This document shows, piece by piece, positions 9,123 to 18,871 of a DNA stretch of 44,135 nt. The DNA comes from Paraglaciecola arctica (GTDB lineage: Bacteria; Pseudomonadota; Gammaproteobacteria; Enterobacterales; Alteromonadaceae): assembly GCF_018861065.1 (NCBI RefSeq), contig NZ_JAHKQO010000038.1:1-44135 (forward strand), in the 5' to 3' direction. The notes beneath the pieces are model-generated. The model was not told the DNA's origin. It saw only the letters and a list, made by a program, of their open reading frames with translations, and made no database searches. Position 1 is the stretch's first letter. Each line of letters opens with the position of its first letter. The translations under genes were made by a program, and so were the position numbers.

Positions 9123-10574
9123 ATGTTACCCGTTGTTGCCTTAGTTGGGCGCCCAAATGTTGGAAAATCTACCTTGTTTAATCGTCTCACTCGTACACGA
9201 GACGCCTTGGTGGCTGACTTTCCCGGCTTAACTCGGGATAGAAAATACGGGCAAGCCAAATACGAAGGGTTGCAATTTATTGTTGTTGATACCGGCGGCA
9301 TAAGTGGCGATGAACAAGGTATCGATGTGGCAATGGCGGAACAATCACTATTGGCAATTATAGAAGCCGATGTGGTGTTGTTTTTAGTTGATGCGCGTAC
9401 TGGTATGACGGCGGCGGACCAAGGTATCGCAGAACACCTTCGTAAGCAGGAAAAACCAGTTTATGTGGTGGCTAATAAGGTTGATGGGATTGATGGTGAT
9501 AGTGAAAGTGCCGATTTCTTTGCCTTGGGTTTGGGTGATGTAAATCAAATTGCCGCCGCACATGGCAGAGGTGTCACTCAATTATTGCAACATTCGTTGG
9601 CACCTATCGCTGAACAATTTCCTGATATGCACATTCCTGAAGAAAGTGATGAAGAGCTGCAAGAAGAAGACGCAGATGCCCAATTGGCAAAGTTACAGGC
9701 TCTACCTATAAAATTAGCCATTGTTGGTAAGCCCAATGTAGGTAAGTCAACGCTTACTAATCGTATTCTAGGTGAAGATCGAGTAGTGGTTTATGATCAA
9801 CCCGGTACGACGCGGGACAGCATTTTTATTCCAATGGAGCGAGATGAGCGAGAGTACATTCTGATTGATACCGCTGGTGTAAGAAGACGAAGAAATATAT
9901 CAGAAGCGGTAGAGAAATTTTCTATTGTTAAAACACTTCAGGCTATTGAAGAGTCTAATGTCGTATTGTTTGTGGTTGATGCGCAAGAAGGGATCACCGA
10001 TCAGGATTTAAGTTTACTAGGGTTTATTCTAAACGCTGGTCGTTCTTTGGTCGTGGCGGTTAATAAGTGGGATGGTTTAAATAAAGATGTGAAAGATGAA
10101 ATCAAGCGCGAGTTAGACCGCAGATTAGGTTTCATTGATTTTGCTCGTTTACACTTTATTTCTGCTTTACACGGCACCGGAGTAGGGCATCTATTTGAAT
10201 CAGTTCAAGAAGCCTATGCTTCTGCCACGAAGCGCGTCAATACGTCTATGTTGACACGAATTATGGATATGGCCCAAGAGGATCATCAACCTCCTGTGGT
10301 GCGTGGAAGACGGGTTAAAATGAAATATGCTCACGCTGGTGGTTACAATCCCCCTCTAATCGTTATACATGGAAATCAGCTAAAGGATTTACCGGATTCC
10401 TACAAACGATACTTAATGAATTATTTCCGAAAATCATTAAAGGTCATGGGCACACCTATCAAAATTGAGTTTAGAGAAGGCGCCAATCCCTATGAGACAG
10501 ATCATAGTACTCTGAACGACTCGCAACGTCGTAAACGTCGACAACTTATGCGAATGCATAAAAATACTAAGTAG
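9123..10574 (+). CDS. der: Ribosome-associated double GTPase Der (EngA)
   Basis: An essential GTPase for 50S subunit maturation with two tandem G domains. The first P-loop is GRPNVGKST near the N terminus and the second GKPNVGKST near residue 207. Switch motifs (DTGG, DTAG), NKVD/NKWD guanine-binding motifs and a C-terminal KH-like RNA-binding domain (about 360-480) are present. The start is ATG at 9123, with AGGA at 9110-9113. A TTG at 9102 would add seven residues but lies in the terminator tail. The chosen form has 483 residues, close to E. coli Der (490). No obvious promoter separates it from the hairpin, so der may depend on read-through. Confidence 0.96.
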   Translation: MLPVVALVGRPNVGKSTLFNRLTRTRDALVADFPGLTRDRKYGQAKYEGLQFIVVDTGGISGDEQGIDVAMAEQSLLAIIEADVVLFLVDARTGMTAADQGIAEHLRKQEKPVYVVANKVDGIDGDSESADFFALGLGDVNQIAAAHGRGVTQLLQHSLAPIAEQFPDMHIPEESDEELQEEDADAQLAKLQALPIKLAIVGKPNVGKSTLTNRILGEDRVVVYDQPGTTRDSIFIPMERDEREYILIDTAGVRRRRNISEAVEKFSIVKTLQAIEESNVVLFVVDAQEGITDQDLSLLGFILNAGRSLVVAVNKWDGLNKDVKDEIKRELDRRLGFIDFARLHFISALHGTGVGHLFESVQEAYASATKRVNTSMLTRIMDMAQEDHQPPVVRGRRVKMKYAHAGGYNPPLIVIHGNQLKDLPDSYKRYLMNYFRKSLKVMGTPIKIEFREGANPYETDHSTLNDSQRRKRRQLMRMHKNTK

Positions 10575-10672
10575 CCACAAATCTAAGTATTAGGAATACT
10601 TTTGGGGAGTAGAAGTTGGTCTATCGATTCGTTGTACAAGATATGTTGAACTCTTAGTACAAGGTGGCTACT

Positions 10673-11605
10673 TTAGTAAAACTGGTAGCCAATTTCACTT
10701 TCATTGTAAGGGCGTTTACTTTGTGACAGGTTTTGAATAACCAATTCTATTAAATTTGTATTTTTCTGTAGACCTTCAATTGAGGCTAAACCAGAAACAA
10801 TATCTATTTTTTCAAACGCAGACTCGTCACTGTCGCACTTAAACTGTGAAATTGAAGTCATGACTTTTTGAATAATATGTTTGGCTCCAAATATGTATGT
10901 ATCAGGCAATAATACCGCTAATTTGGTTTCACTAAATCTCATTAATGTATCTGTAGGTCGACTTAACTCTTTTGAAATCAACTCAGCAAACATTTTTATG
11001 TGTTTTGCTGCTACTGGCAATGTTTTGGATTTAAACAGCTCCCCATTTTTTACTTCAAACATTACAAGGGATAACGGTGCGTCATTTCTTTTCGCTAGTG
11101 CCATCTGCTTTTGGTAAAAGTCGTTAAAATATCGCCGGTTGTATAAACCTGTTTGTTGATCTACAAACACTAAGTTTTCTATCAAATCGTGTTGCATCTT
11201 AATTTGGATATGCGACCGAATGCGTTTGACCAATGTTTGAATCACTATAGGTTTGCAAACAAAATCTGTCGCTCCCGCATCCCAGCATCTAATTTCTTGG
11301 TCTGTATTAGTGTCTTCAGTGGAAAATATTATTGGGCAATTGAGCATACTTGGAATAGCTTTGAGCATTTTGCAAGTTAACATTCCGTCCAAATCGGGCA
11401 TGTGTAAATCCAAAATGACCAAGTCAGGAGCATGAACGGCACAAAAACCGATGGCGTCCTCACCTGATGGAGCAGAAAATGTACGGTAATATGGGGATAA
11501 AGCTTGCACAAAAAAATCAACTGTCGATGGGTCATCATCTACAACCAGAACAACTGCATTCAACATTTCCGAATCAGTAAATGATAAAGAATCGTTGTTT
11601 ATCAT
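10673..11605 (-). CDS. Response regulator with degenerate GGDEF domain
   Basis: The N-terminal receiver domain (about residues 16-130) has the acidic pocket (VVDDDP), phosphoacceptor Asp66 (VILDLHMPDLDG), switch Thr96 and Lys118. A GGDEF-fold domain follows (about 145-305), with the fold marker DQQTGLYNRRYF. In it the active-site loop reads RFSETKLAVLLP instead of R-GGDEF-AVLLP, and the metal/substrate motif before it (FEVKNGELFK) is also changed. I infer that it binds neither GTP nor Mg productively, so it is not an active cyclic-di-GMP synthase and may act by protein contact. The partner kinase is not in the window. It is convergent with der. Confidence 0.88.
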   Translation of the reverse strand: MINNDSLSFTDSEMLNAVVLVVDDDPSTVDFFVQALSPYYRTFSAPSGEDAIGFCAVHAPDLVILDLHMPDLDGMLTCKMLKAIPSMLNCPIIFSTEDTNTDQEIRCWDAGATDFVCKPIVIQTLVKRIRSHIQIKMQHDLIENLVFVDQQTGLYNRRYFNDFYQKQMALAKRNDAPLSLVMFEVKNGELFKSKTLPVAAKHIKMFAELISKELSRPTDTLMRFSETKLAVLLPDTYIFGAKHIIQKVMTSISQFKCDSDESAFEKIDIVSGLASIEGLQKNTNLIELVIQNLSQSKRPYNESEIGYQFY

Positions 11606-11789
11606 GAGAAAACTAAACCCTATTCGTTAACTATGCGCAAAATTTGGTCCGTTAACTTAGCGTAAAATGTAACCATTTCCTACTTAAATTAGTTAAAAAA
11701 TTTAGTAAGGTAATTAAACTTCTCACGTACTTCGGCTATGCTAAGCGATGCGACAGAATCGAGTAAGTAATGTCGTTAATTCGTGTAAT

Positions 11790-13133
11790 TTAGTCTATTT
11801 GTTTAATTTCACTATATATTTTACCGTCTTCTAATCGAGTGACTATTTTATCTCCCTCTTGAACTTGACGAGTGCTTTTAAGTATTGTTTGTTCCTTAAA
11901 GCTAATGCTGTACCCTCTAGCTAAGGTAGCTAGTGGGCTTACCGTATCCAGTACATGCATATTATTTGCTAGTTTTTGCTTTTTGTTTTCGATGAGTTGA
12001 TAGCAACTTTTTTGTAATTTAGTTTGCAACTCTTGCAATCCTAATTGGTGCCGTTGAAGTTGTTTTTGTGGCGAAGACAACACAAGTCGATTATGGATGT
12101 ATTGCTGCTGCTGTTGGCCGCGGAGTAGTTGCTGATTGAATACAGAATACAGAGTGGCTTGAAGTTGGTCGACATACTGACTTTTTTGTTCAAGCTGTTT
12201 TTGAGGATGATTTTGCAGTAGGCGCTGCATAGCCGTTTGATGGTGGTGTGACCAAACTTGTTGTAAATGGCGAAAGGCTTTTATTAATTTATCCTGTTGG
12301 ATTACCGTCTTATCGAATAATGCTGTGTGATCTTGACTCACCAATTCGGCCGCTGCGGATGGAGTTGGTGCGCGTACATCCGCCACAAAATCTGCAATAC
12401 TCACATCGACTTCATGGCCTACCGCACTTATTATGGGAATAGATGAGTGAAATATTGTTCGTGCTACTTGTTCATTGTTAAAACACCATAGGTCCTCTAG
12501 TGAGCCGCCACCTCTTCCCACAATTAATACATCCACTTCATTTCTTTTATTAGCCAACGAAATCGCTGCACAAATCATTGAAGCTGCATTATCACCTTGC
12601 ACTTGGCTAGGATAAATAATCACTTCGATAGCCGGATTGCGGCGTTTTAATACCGTTAAAATATCATGAAGTGCCGCACCGGTGGGAGAGGTGACAATAC
12701 CTACTTTTAAAACAGAAGCGGGAAGTGGTTTTTTATGTTCTTGCGCAAAAATTCCTTCTGACGCTAGTTGTTGTTTTAACATCTCGAATTGTTGTTTAAG
12801 CCTACCTTCTCCCTCAGGCTCCATATGCTCAACAATTATTTGGTAATCACCTCTTGGTTCATACAAACTAATATTGGCTTTAACTAATACCTTGTCCCCT
12901 TCTTTAGGTCTCTGGTGCACTCTACGATTAGCCCCCTTAAACATTGCCCCTTTAACTTGAGCGCGGTCGTCTTTAAGTGTGAAGTACCAATGCCCAGAAC
13001 TAGCAGAAACGAAATTGGATATTTCCGCTGAAAGCCAAATTTGCCCAATTTCAGCCTCTAAAACAGAACGGGCCAATCGATTCAGCTTGCTTACTGTAAG
13101 AATGTTTTTTGCGGTGTTTTGTGCGGAAAACAT
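11790..13133 (-). CDS. xseA: Exodeoxyribonuclease VII large subunit
   Basis: The catalytic subunit of exonuclease VII, a single-strand DNA exonuclease acting in mismatch repair and damage processing together with XseB (not in this window). An N-terminal OB fold (about residues 10-105, including SSGHWYFTLKD) is followed by the catalytic core (GIVTSPTGAALHDIL, VGRGGGSLEDLWCFN, AVGHEVDVSIADFVADVRAP) and a long Gln-rich coiled coil (about 280-400). The 447 residues are the usual length. It is divergent from guaB across 138 bases, as in many gammaproteobacteria. The ribosome-binding site is weak. Confidence 0.96.
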   Translation of the reverse strand: MFSAQNTAKNILTVSKLNRLARSVLEAEIGQIWLSAEISNFVSASSGHWYFTLKDDRAQVKGAMFKGANRRVHQRPKEGDKVLVKANISLYEPRGDYQIIVEHMEPEGEGRLKQQFEMLKQQLASEGIFAQEHKKPLPASVLKVGIVTSPTGAALHDILTVLKRRNPAIEVIIYPSQVQGDNAASMICAAISLANKRNEVDVLIVGRGGGSLEDLWCFNNEQVARTIFHSSIPIISAVGHEVDVSIADFVADVRAPTPSAAAELVSQDHTALFDKTVIQQDKLIKAFRHLQQVWSHHHQTAMQRLLQNHPQKQLEQKSQYVDQLQATLYSVFNQQLLRGQQQQQYIHNRLVLSSPQKQLQRHQLGLQELQTKLQKSCYQLIENKKQKLANNMHVLDTVSPLATLARGYSISFKEQTILKSTRQVQEGDKIVTRLEDGKIYSEIKQID

Positions 13134-13204
13134 GAATTGAAGGGATCTCTAATATAACTTTGCCAATTAGTTTACCTGATTTACTGCCAATTCTGATATA
13201 TATC

Positions 13205-13245
13205 TAGACTGATATACCTAAAACCGCTAGAATTGCGCCGCAATT
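13205..13245 (+). promoter_or_regulatory. Putative guaB promoter with start-site palindrome
   Basis: TAGACT (13205-13210) and TAGAAT (13228-13233) are spaced by 17 bases, matching 4/6 and 5/6 of the sigma-70 boxes. TGCGCCGC follows as a GC-rich discriminator. The 15-base palindrome AATTGCG-C-CGCAATT (13231-13245) covers the end of the -10 box and the likely start site. The guaB start is 39 bases further, behind AGGTGA. Confidence 0.6.
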
Positions 13246-13271
13246 AAATCCGCATTTATAGGTGATATTGC

Positions 13272-14741
13272 ATGTTAAGAATCGCTAAAGAAGCCCTAAC
13301 CTTCGATGATGTTTTGTTAGTACCAGGGCATTCAACAGTTCTCCCTCATACCGCTAATCTGAATACAAGATTGACTCGTGGTGTAAGTCTAAATATCCCC
13401 TTAGTTTCTGCTGCAATGGACACGGTTTCAGAGGCACGTTTAGCTATTGCCTTAGCGCAGGAAGGTGGTATCGGATTTATACACAAAAATATGACACCTG
13501 AACAGCAGGCCGAACATGTTCGGATTGTGAAAAAGTACGAAAGTGGTGTGGTATCTGACCCCGTTACTGTGCTTCCAACCGCCACTATTGGTGAGATCAA
13601 TGCATTAAGTAAAATACACGGATTTTCTGGTTTTCCAGTGGTCGACGAAGATAACAATCTTATCGGCATTGTGACAGGCCGCGATTTACGCTTTGAAAAC
13701 AGTTTAGAACAACCCATTTCTAGTGTTATGACTAAGAAAAATGATTTAGTCACTGTTAAAGAAGGTGCTCCCTCTGACCAAGTATTGGAACTGATGCATG
13801 AACATCGCATTGAAAAAATACTAGTAGTGGATGATGCGTTTAAATTGACCGGTATGATCACCGTTAAAGATTTTCAAAAGGCAGAAAGTAAACCTAATGC
13901 TTGTAAAGATGAATTAGGTCGTTTGCGGGTAGGCGCTGCAGTAAGTGTCGGCCCCGGTACTGATGAACGCATTAAAGCTTTGATTGAAGCGGGTGTCGAT
14001 GTATTGTTAATTGATACTTCACACGGTCATTCTCAAGGTGTGATCGATAGAGTCACTAAAGTGCGCAAAGACTACCCAGAAGTGCAGATAATCGCTGGTA
14101 ACGTTGCCACCTCTGAAGGGGCTAAAGCGTTGGCTGATGCGGGAGTGGACGCTGTTAAAGTCGGTATAGGTCCCGGATCAATTTGTACCACCAGAATAGT
14201 AACAGGTTGTGGTGTTCCACAAATCACTGCGGTATCAGATGCGGTTGAAGCCCTAAAAGGCACTGATGTACCGGTAATTGCTGATGGTGGTATTCGATTT
14301 TCTGGAGATATCGCAAAAGCATTAGCGGCAGGGGCGAGCTCTGTGATGGTCGGCAGTATGTTGGCTGGAACAGAAGAAGCACCTGGAGAAGTTGAGTTAT
14401 ATCAGGGCCGCTATTACAAGTCGTACCGTGGTATGGGGTCTTTAGGTGCAATGGATCAAAATAATGGTTCTTCTGATCGTTATTTCCAAGACAGTAAAAG
14501 TGCCGAAAAGCTAGTTCCAGAAGGTATCGAAGGTCGCGTTGCTTACAAAGGCCCAATAGCGAATATCATTCACCAACAAATGGGCGGATTACGCTCGGCT
14601 ATGGGATTGACAGGTTGCGCCACTATTGATGAATTACGCACTAAACCACAATTTGTCAAAGTCACCGCTGCAGGAATGGGCGAGTCTCATGTGCATGATG
14701 TGAGCATTACTAAAGAAGCGCCAAACTACCGTCTAGGGTAA
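13272..14741 (+). CDS. guaB: IMP dehydrogenase
   Basis: Oxidises IMP to XMP with NAD, the committed step of GMP synthesis. A TIM barrel is interrupted by a CBS pair (about residues 95-205, regulatory nucleotide binding). The catalytic loop [11 protein letters not shown] carries the thioimidate cysteine, and the flap region is in the last third. The 489 residues match the usual length (E. coli 488). AGGTGA lies 6 bases before the ATG. guaA follows after 78 bases, the standard guaBA operon, although a weak hairpin lies between. The promoter has a GC-rich discriminator, which suggests growth-rate or ppGpp control as is known for E. coli guaB. Confidence 0.98.
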   Translation: MLRIAKEALTFDDVLLVPGHSTVLPHTANLNTRLTRGVSLNIPLVSAAMDTVSEARLAIALAQEGGIGFIHKNMTPEQQAEHVRIVKKYESGVVSDPVTVLPTATIGEINALSKIHGFSGFPVVDEDNNLIGIVTGRDLRFENSLEQPISSVMTKKNDLVTVKEGAPSDQVLELMHEHRIEKILVVDDAFKLTGMITVKDFQKAESKPNACKDELGRLRVGAAVSVGPGTDERIKALIEAGVDVLLIDTSHGHSQGVIDRVTKVRKDYPEVQIIAGNVATSEGAKALADAGVDAVKVGIGPGSICTTRIVTGCGVPQITAVSDAVEALKGTDVPVIADGGIRFSGDIAKALAAGASSVMVGSMLAGTEEAPGEVELYQGRYYKSYRGMGSLGAMDQNNGSSDRYFQDSKSAEKLVPEGIEGRVAYKGPIANIIHQQMGGLRSAMGLTGCATIDELRTKPQFVKVTAAGMGESHVHDVSITKEAPNYRLG

Positions 14742-14756
14742 ATGTTTTGTTTTAAT

Positions 14757-14787
14757 TGAACGCTTTTTGTTAGGCAATTAGCGTTCA
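14757..14787 (+). other. Hairpin between guaB and guaA
   Basis: Arms TGAACGCT (14757-14764) and AGCGTTCA (14780-14787) enclose a 15-base loop. The sequence after it is not a clean T run, so it is more likely a stabilising or partial terminator within the guaBA operon than a full stop. Confidence 0.4.
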
Positions 14788-14819
14788 CATTTCTATTCTA
14801 TTTTTAAAAGAGTATCCCA

Positions 14820-16397
14820 ATGAGCTTAGATATCCACGACCAACGTATTTTAATCCTCGATTTTGGATCGCAATACACCCAATTAATTGCACGCCGAGTC
14901 AGAGAAATTGGTGTTTATTGTGAGCTTTGGGCGTGGGATGTCAGCGAAGAACAAATTCGTGAGTTTAATCCTAATGGGATTATTCTATCAGGTGGCCCAG
15001 AGTCAGTGCATGCAGACAACTCACCCCGCGCGCCAGAATACGTGTATCAAGCAGGGGTACCAGTATTAGGTATTTGTTACGGCATGCAAGTGATGGCACA
15101 GCAACTTGGTGGTGCGGTGCAGGGCTCCAATAAACGTGAGTTTGGTTATGCACAGGTTGAAGTCGTTGCTGATATGGCTTTGTTGAATAACATTGAGGAC
15201 CACATAGGTGCCAATGGCAATGCGTTACTTGATGTGTGGATGAGCCACGGAGATAAAGTCAGCGCGGCTCCTCCAGGTTTTACCACTACTGCGAAAACAG
15301 ATAGCTGTCCTTTTGCTGCGTTTGTGCATGCAGAAAAACAATTTTATGGGGTGCAGTTCCACCCAGAAGTCACACATACACGTCAAGGGGAGCGCATTTT
15401 ATCGCACTTTGTTTTAGACATATGTGGCTGCGAAAAATTATGGACACCCGCAGCAATCATCGAAGATGCCATTGTCAAAATGAAAAAGCAAATCGGTGAC
15501 GACCAAGTTATTTTAGGGCTGTCAGGTGGGGTTGATTCTTCGGTCGTAGCTATGTTGTTACATCGTGCAATTGGCAAAAATCTTACATGTGTCTTTGTTG
15601 ATAACGGTCTACTCCGTCTTAACGAAGGTCAACAAGTGATGGATATGTTTGGCGATCATTTTGGATTGAATATTCGTAAGATTGAAGCGGAAGATAGATT
15701 TCTTGCAGCACTTGCTGGCACCGATGAGCCAGAAGCGAAACGCAAAATTATTGGGCGTATTTTTGTAGAAGTGTTTGACGAAGAGTCTAAAAAACTGGTG
15801 GATGCTAAATGGTTAGCTCAGGGGACTATTTATCCAGATGTCATTGAATCAGCTGCTTCTGCAACAGGTAAAGCTCATGTGATTAAGTCACACCACAATG
15901 TGGGTGGATTACCTGACGATATGGAAATGGGATTAGTTGAGCCATTACGTGAATTGTTTAAAGATGAAGTACGCAAAATTGGATTAGAGTTAGGCTTACC
16001 CTACGACATGTTGTATCGCCATCCTTTCCCTGGGCCGGGTTTAGGAGTAAGAGTCTTAGGTGAAGTGAAAAAAGAATATTGTGATTTGTTACGTCGAGCT
16101 GATGCGATTTTTATTGAAGAATTACACGCTGCTGATTTGTATCACAAAGTTAGCCAAGCGTTTACGGTATTTTTACCCGTGAAATCCGTTGGGGTCATGG
16201 GCGATGTGCGCAAGTATGATTGGGTGGTGTCGTTACGAGCAGTTGAAACCATTGACTTTATGACCGCACATTGGGCTCATTTACCTTATGACTTTTTAGG
16301 CAAAGTGTCTAACCGTATTATTAATGAAATTGATGGAATATCTCGAGTAGTTTATGATATTTCAGGAAAACCACCGGCAACTATTGAATGGGAATAA
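14820..16397 (+). CDS. guaA: GMP synthase (glutamine-hydrolysing)
   Basis: Converts XMP to GMP with ATP and glutamine. The N-terminal class I glutamine amidotransferase has the nucleophile in GICYGMQ and the His/Glu pair in HPEVTHT. The ATP pyrophosphatase P-loop SGGVDSS begins near residue 235, and the C-terminal dimerisation domain ends PPATIEWE as in most bacterial GuaA. The 525 residues equal the E. coli length. It lies in the guaBA operon, with a small GNAT gene 41 bases downstream that may be read on the same transcript. Confidence 0.98.
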   Translation: MSLDIHDQRILILDFGSQYTQLIARRVREIGVYCELWAWDVSEEQIREFNPNGIILSGGPESVHADNSPRAPEYVYQAGVPVLGICYGMQVMAQQLGGAVQGSNKREFGYAQVEVVADMALLNNIEDHIGANGNALLDVWMSHGDKVSAAPPGFTTTAKTDSCPFAAFVHAEKQFYGVQFHPEVTHTRQGERILSHFVLDICGCEKLWTPAAIIEDAIVKMKKQIGDDQVILGLSGGVDSSVVAMLLHRAIGKNLTCVFVDNGLLRLNEGQQVMDMFGDHFGLNIRKIEAEDRFLAALAGTDEPEAKRKIIGRIFVEVFDEESKKLVDAKWLAQGTIYPDVIESAASATGKAHVIKSHHNVGGLPDDMEMGLVEPLRELFKDEVRKIGLELGLPYDMLYRHPFPGPGLGVRVLGEVKKEYCDLLRRADAIFIEELHAADLYHKVSQAFTVFLPVKSVGVMGDVRKYDWVVSLRAVETIDFMTAHWAHLPYDFLGKVSNRIINEIDGISRVVYDISGKPPATIEWE

Positions 16398-16438
16398 TTC
16401 AGTCGTTAAATAGATAAGTTAAAAAGGTCAATAGTTCT

Positions 16439-16900
16439 ATGGGGAAAATAACAATAAGAGCTGCAGAACAAGCAGACTTGCCAATATTGAAAGAGTTTGA
16501 ACAAGGTATAATCTCCACTGAACGACCGTTTAATAGTTGTTTAAAGCCAGAGAATATTTGTTATTACGATATAGGTGCGTTAATAGCGGGTGACAATTCT
16601 AAGGTGCTGGTTGCCGAAGAAGACGGAGCTCTGGTTGGTTCTGGTTATGCGAGAATTAAAGAATCAAAAGCGCACTTGATTCATGATTTTCATTGTTACC
16701 TTGGGTTTATGTATGTCGCCCCTAGCCACAGAGGACGAGGGGTTAATCAATTGGTTATTCAAGAACTGATTAAATGGGGTAAACTCAAAGGCATGCAAGA
16801 TTTTTATCTTGAAGCCTATGCAGACAATAGCTCAGCACTTAAAGCCTACGAAAAAATAGGATTTAAAATTTCGCTAGTTGAAATGAAGTTATCCCAGTAA
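16439..16900 (+). CDS. GNAT family N-acetyltransferase
   Basis: A 153-residue single-domain acetyltransferase. The acetyl-CoA binding motif is VAPSHRGRGVN (R-x-x-G-x-G type, motif A), followed by the typical ending YADNSSALKAYEKIGFK. The substrate cannot be told from sequence: the family includes protein, amino acid and antibiotic acetylases. The ATG at 16439 has AAAAAGG 11 bases upstream. It follows guaA at 41 bases and precedes the yaeQ gene at 57 bases, so it may be a passenger of the guaBA transcript. Confidence 0.9.
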   Translation: MGKITIRAAEQADLPILKEFEQGIISTERPFNSCLKPENICYYDIGALIAGDNSKVLVAEEDGALVGSGYARIKESKAHLIHDFHCYLGFMYVAPSHRGRGVNQLVIQELIKWGKLKGMQDFYLEAYADNSSALKAYEKIGFKISLVEMKLSQ

Positions 16901-16957
16901 CTCAGTGTTGCTCAGCCCGCACAGCAATTATGAAAATATCTACGGAAATCTCTACTT

Positions 16958-17512
16958 ATGGCGTTAAAGCCAACTATTTATAAATTCAAATTATCTGTAT
17001 CCGATCTCAATCATAATTATTTCGATACCCTTAATTTAACTGTCGCATTACATCCATCAGAAACCAAAGAACGAATGATGGTTCGTGTTTTAGTGTTTTG
17101 TTTGCATGCATACCAAGATAATCAAAAGTTAATGTCTTTTACTAAAGGACTAAGCGCCATTGACGAGCCAGATATTTGGTTACGTAGTTTAGATGACCAA
17201 TTGCATTTGTGGATAGATGTAGGTGAGCCAAGTTTTGAACGTATCAAAAAAAGCTGTCGTGTAGCGCAACAAACTTATGTCTATAGTTTCAACTCAAAAT
17301 CCAAAGAATGGTGGAAACAATCACAAAAGCAGTTTGATAATTTGCCTGTGAATGTATTGTGTTTTGATTGGCATGAAGTCCAAGGTTTAAGTGAGCTGCT
17401 TACTCGAACGATGGAGTTATCTATCACCTTAAGTGATGAGTCTATTTTTGTCGCTGCTGCAGATTCGCAAGTAGAAGTAAATTGGCAAACATTGCAATCA
17501 AAACAAAACTAA
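16958..17512 (+). CDS. yaeQ: YaeQ family protein
   Basis: A 184-residue protein matching the YaeQ family: N terminus MALKPTIYKFKLSVSDLNHN, then HPSETKERMMVRVLVF, WLRSLDDQLHLWIDVGEP and KKSCRVAQQTYVYSF. The fold in this family is related to PD-(D/E)XK nucleases. The visible candidate residues are Glu in HPSETKERM, Asp in WIDVGEP and the Gln/Thr that follow. The biological role is not established. No signal peptide or membrane segment is seen. It lies in a plus-strand run with the GNAT gene before and the acyltransferase after. Confidence 0.9.
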   Translation: MALKPTIYKFKLSVSDLNHNYFDTLNLTVALHPSETKERMMVRVLVFCLHAYQDNQKLMSFTKGLSAIDEPDIWLRSLDDQLHLWIDVGEPSFERIKKSCRVAQQTYVYSFNSKSKEWWKQSQKQFDNLPVNVLCFDWHEVQGLSELLTRTMELSITLSDESIFVAAADSQVEVNWQTLQSKQN

Positions 17513-17634
17513 TTTTAATGGGCTTTGTTTCAAACTCGGTCATGGTTGCACATATTTACATTAAATAATTTGCCCGTTGGTCGTTTAAACGGCAAAATAT
17601 GCCGCCTTTTTTCAGTAGAGACAATACTAACAAG

Positions 17635-18762
17635 ATGCCTACTAAGTTTGATTCAATTCGCCCTTATGACGACGTGGACTTATCCGTTGTTTTATCCAAG
17701 CTTTTTAATAACAAAGAGTTCATCAATAGTATTGTGGCTTTTAAATTTAGTGGCTGGCCAAAATTCATGCACCCAGCGCTAGGCTATTTTACCCGTCGAT
17801 ACATAATCAATCAGATAAGTGAAATAGATACCCTTAGAGGTTTTCAACGTTTAATCGAGCCTTATATTGAAAAAATGATTAATACCACTACCGAGTCTTT
17901 TACGGTGAGTGGATTAGATAAATTAGATTTATCGAAAGCATGTTTGTTCATGAGCAACCATAGAGATATTGCATTAGATCCTACATTCGTAAATTGGGCA
18001 TTACATTTGAATGGACAAGATACAGTACGAATTGCAGTAGGTGATAACTTATTAAAAGAAGAATGGGTTGCAGATTTAATTAGGTTAAATAAATGCTTTA
18101 TTGTTAAACGCTCTGCAACTGATAGACGCGAGAAATTATCTGCCGCAAAATTATTGAGTGAGTATATTGAATTTACCTTAAAGTCAGATCAACAACACAT
18201 TTGGATTGCGCAACGTGAGGGTAGGGCTAAAGATGGAAATGATCTCACCAATCCTGCCATATTATCTATGTTGGCATTAAACAAACCTAAAACTATTGAG
18301 TTTTCAGAGTACATTCGAAACCTACGTATTGTACCTGTTTCGATATCTTATGAATTTGACCCTTGCGATATCAATAAAGCCAAAGAGCTACAAAAAGTTG
18401 AAGAGGAAGGCAGTTATGACAAACCTGATAATGAAGATGTGAAAAGCATAGTCAGTGGCATTACTGGCCAAAAAGGTAGAGTGCATATCCATTTTGGTGA
18501 GTTAGTAGAAGATGAATTTAACAACGCCAAAGAAGTCGCGGCCCATATCGATCAGCAAATACTGCAGGGATATGATACTTTTTCAACTGGACCCGTTGCG
18601 GCAAAAATGCTCTCGAAAGAAAATAAAAGTCATGCCGAAACTGACCTATATACCCAAGCTGCTATGGATTATTTGCAGGGTAGAATAGCCGGCTTACCTG
18701 TAGAAGAACAAAACAAACTTCTTCATATGTATGCTTGTTCATATGTTAGAAAAAACGACTAA
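17635..18762 (+). CDS. PlsC/PlsB-like acyltransferase with unusual HX5D motif
   Basis: A glycerolipid acyltransferase-like protein, probably transferring an acyl chain to a lipid or phospholipid precursor at the inner membrane. The catalytic region reads MSNHRDIALDPTFVN and the second block AQREGRAKDGND, which resembles the EGGRSRTG block of PlsB. The usual catalytic motif is HX4D, but here the spacing from His to the later Asp is five residues, with another Asp at +2. I chose ATG 17635 (MPTKFDSIRPYDD). ATG 17599 in frame adds 12 residues, and neither start has a strong ribosome-binding site. The exact substrate is unknown, and ordinary plsB or plsC must lie elsewhere. Confidence 0.8.
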   Translation: MPTKFDSIRPYDDVDLSVVLSKLFNNKEFINSIVAFKFSGWPKFMHPALGYFTRRYIINQISEIDTLRGFQRLIEPYIEKMINTTTESFTVSGLDKLDLSKACLFMSNHRDIALDPTFVNWALHLNGQDTVRIAVGDNLLKEEWVADLIRLNKCFIVKRSATDRREKLSAAKLLSEYIEFTLKSDQQHIWIAQREGRAKDGNDLTNPAILSMLALNKPKTIEFSEYIRNLRIVPVSISYEFDPCDINKAKELQKVEEEGSYDKPDNEDVKSIVSGITGQKGRVHIHFGELVEDEFNNAKEVAAHIDQQILQGYDTFSTGPVAAKMLSKENKSHAETDLYTQAAMDYLQGRIAGLPVEEQNKLLHMYACSYVRKND

Positions 18763-18846
18763 TTTATCGGTATTTATTTCAGTTTACGGTTTTAAATACA
18801 TAGTTGTGTACAAACAGTACTAATATTTGTGCATTCCACGAATGGC

Positions 18847-18871
18847 AAAAAAAAGGTTGCTAAGCAACCTT
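18847..18871 (-). terminator. Terminator of the PspB-like gene, overlapping its stop codon
   Basis: On the minus strand an 8-bp stem AAGGTTGC/GCAACCTT with a three-base loop is followed by eight T (18847-18854 read in complement). The stop codon of the upstream gene (18860-18862) sits in the stem base and loop, so the last codons form the left arm. Confidence 0.85.

Noticed and set aside
13134-13271. Possible purine riboswitch before guaB
   Set aside because: The leader after the proposed start is only about 30 bases, too short for a riboswitch aptamer.
17525-17782. Frame of 85 codons overlapping the acyltransferase start
   Set aside because: Runs in a different frame over the conserved acyltransferase N terminus with no ribosome-binding site or family match.
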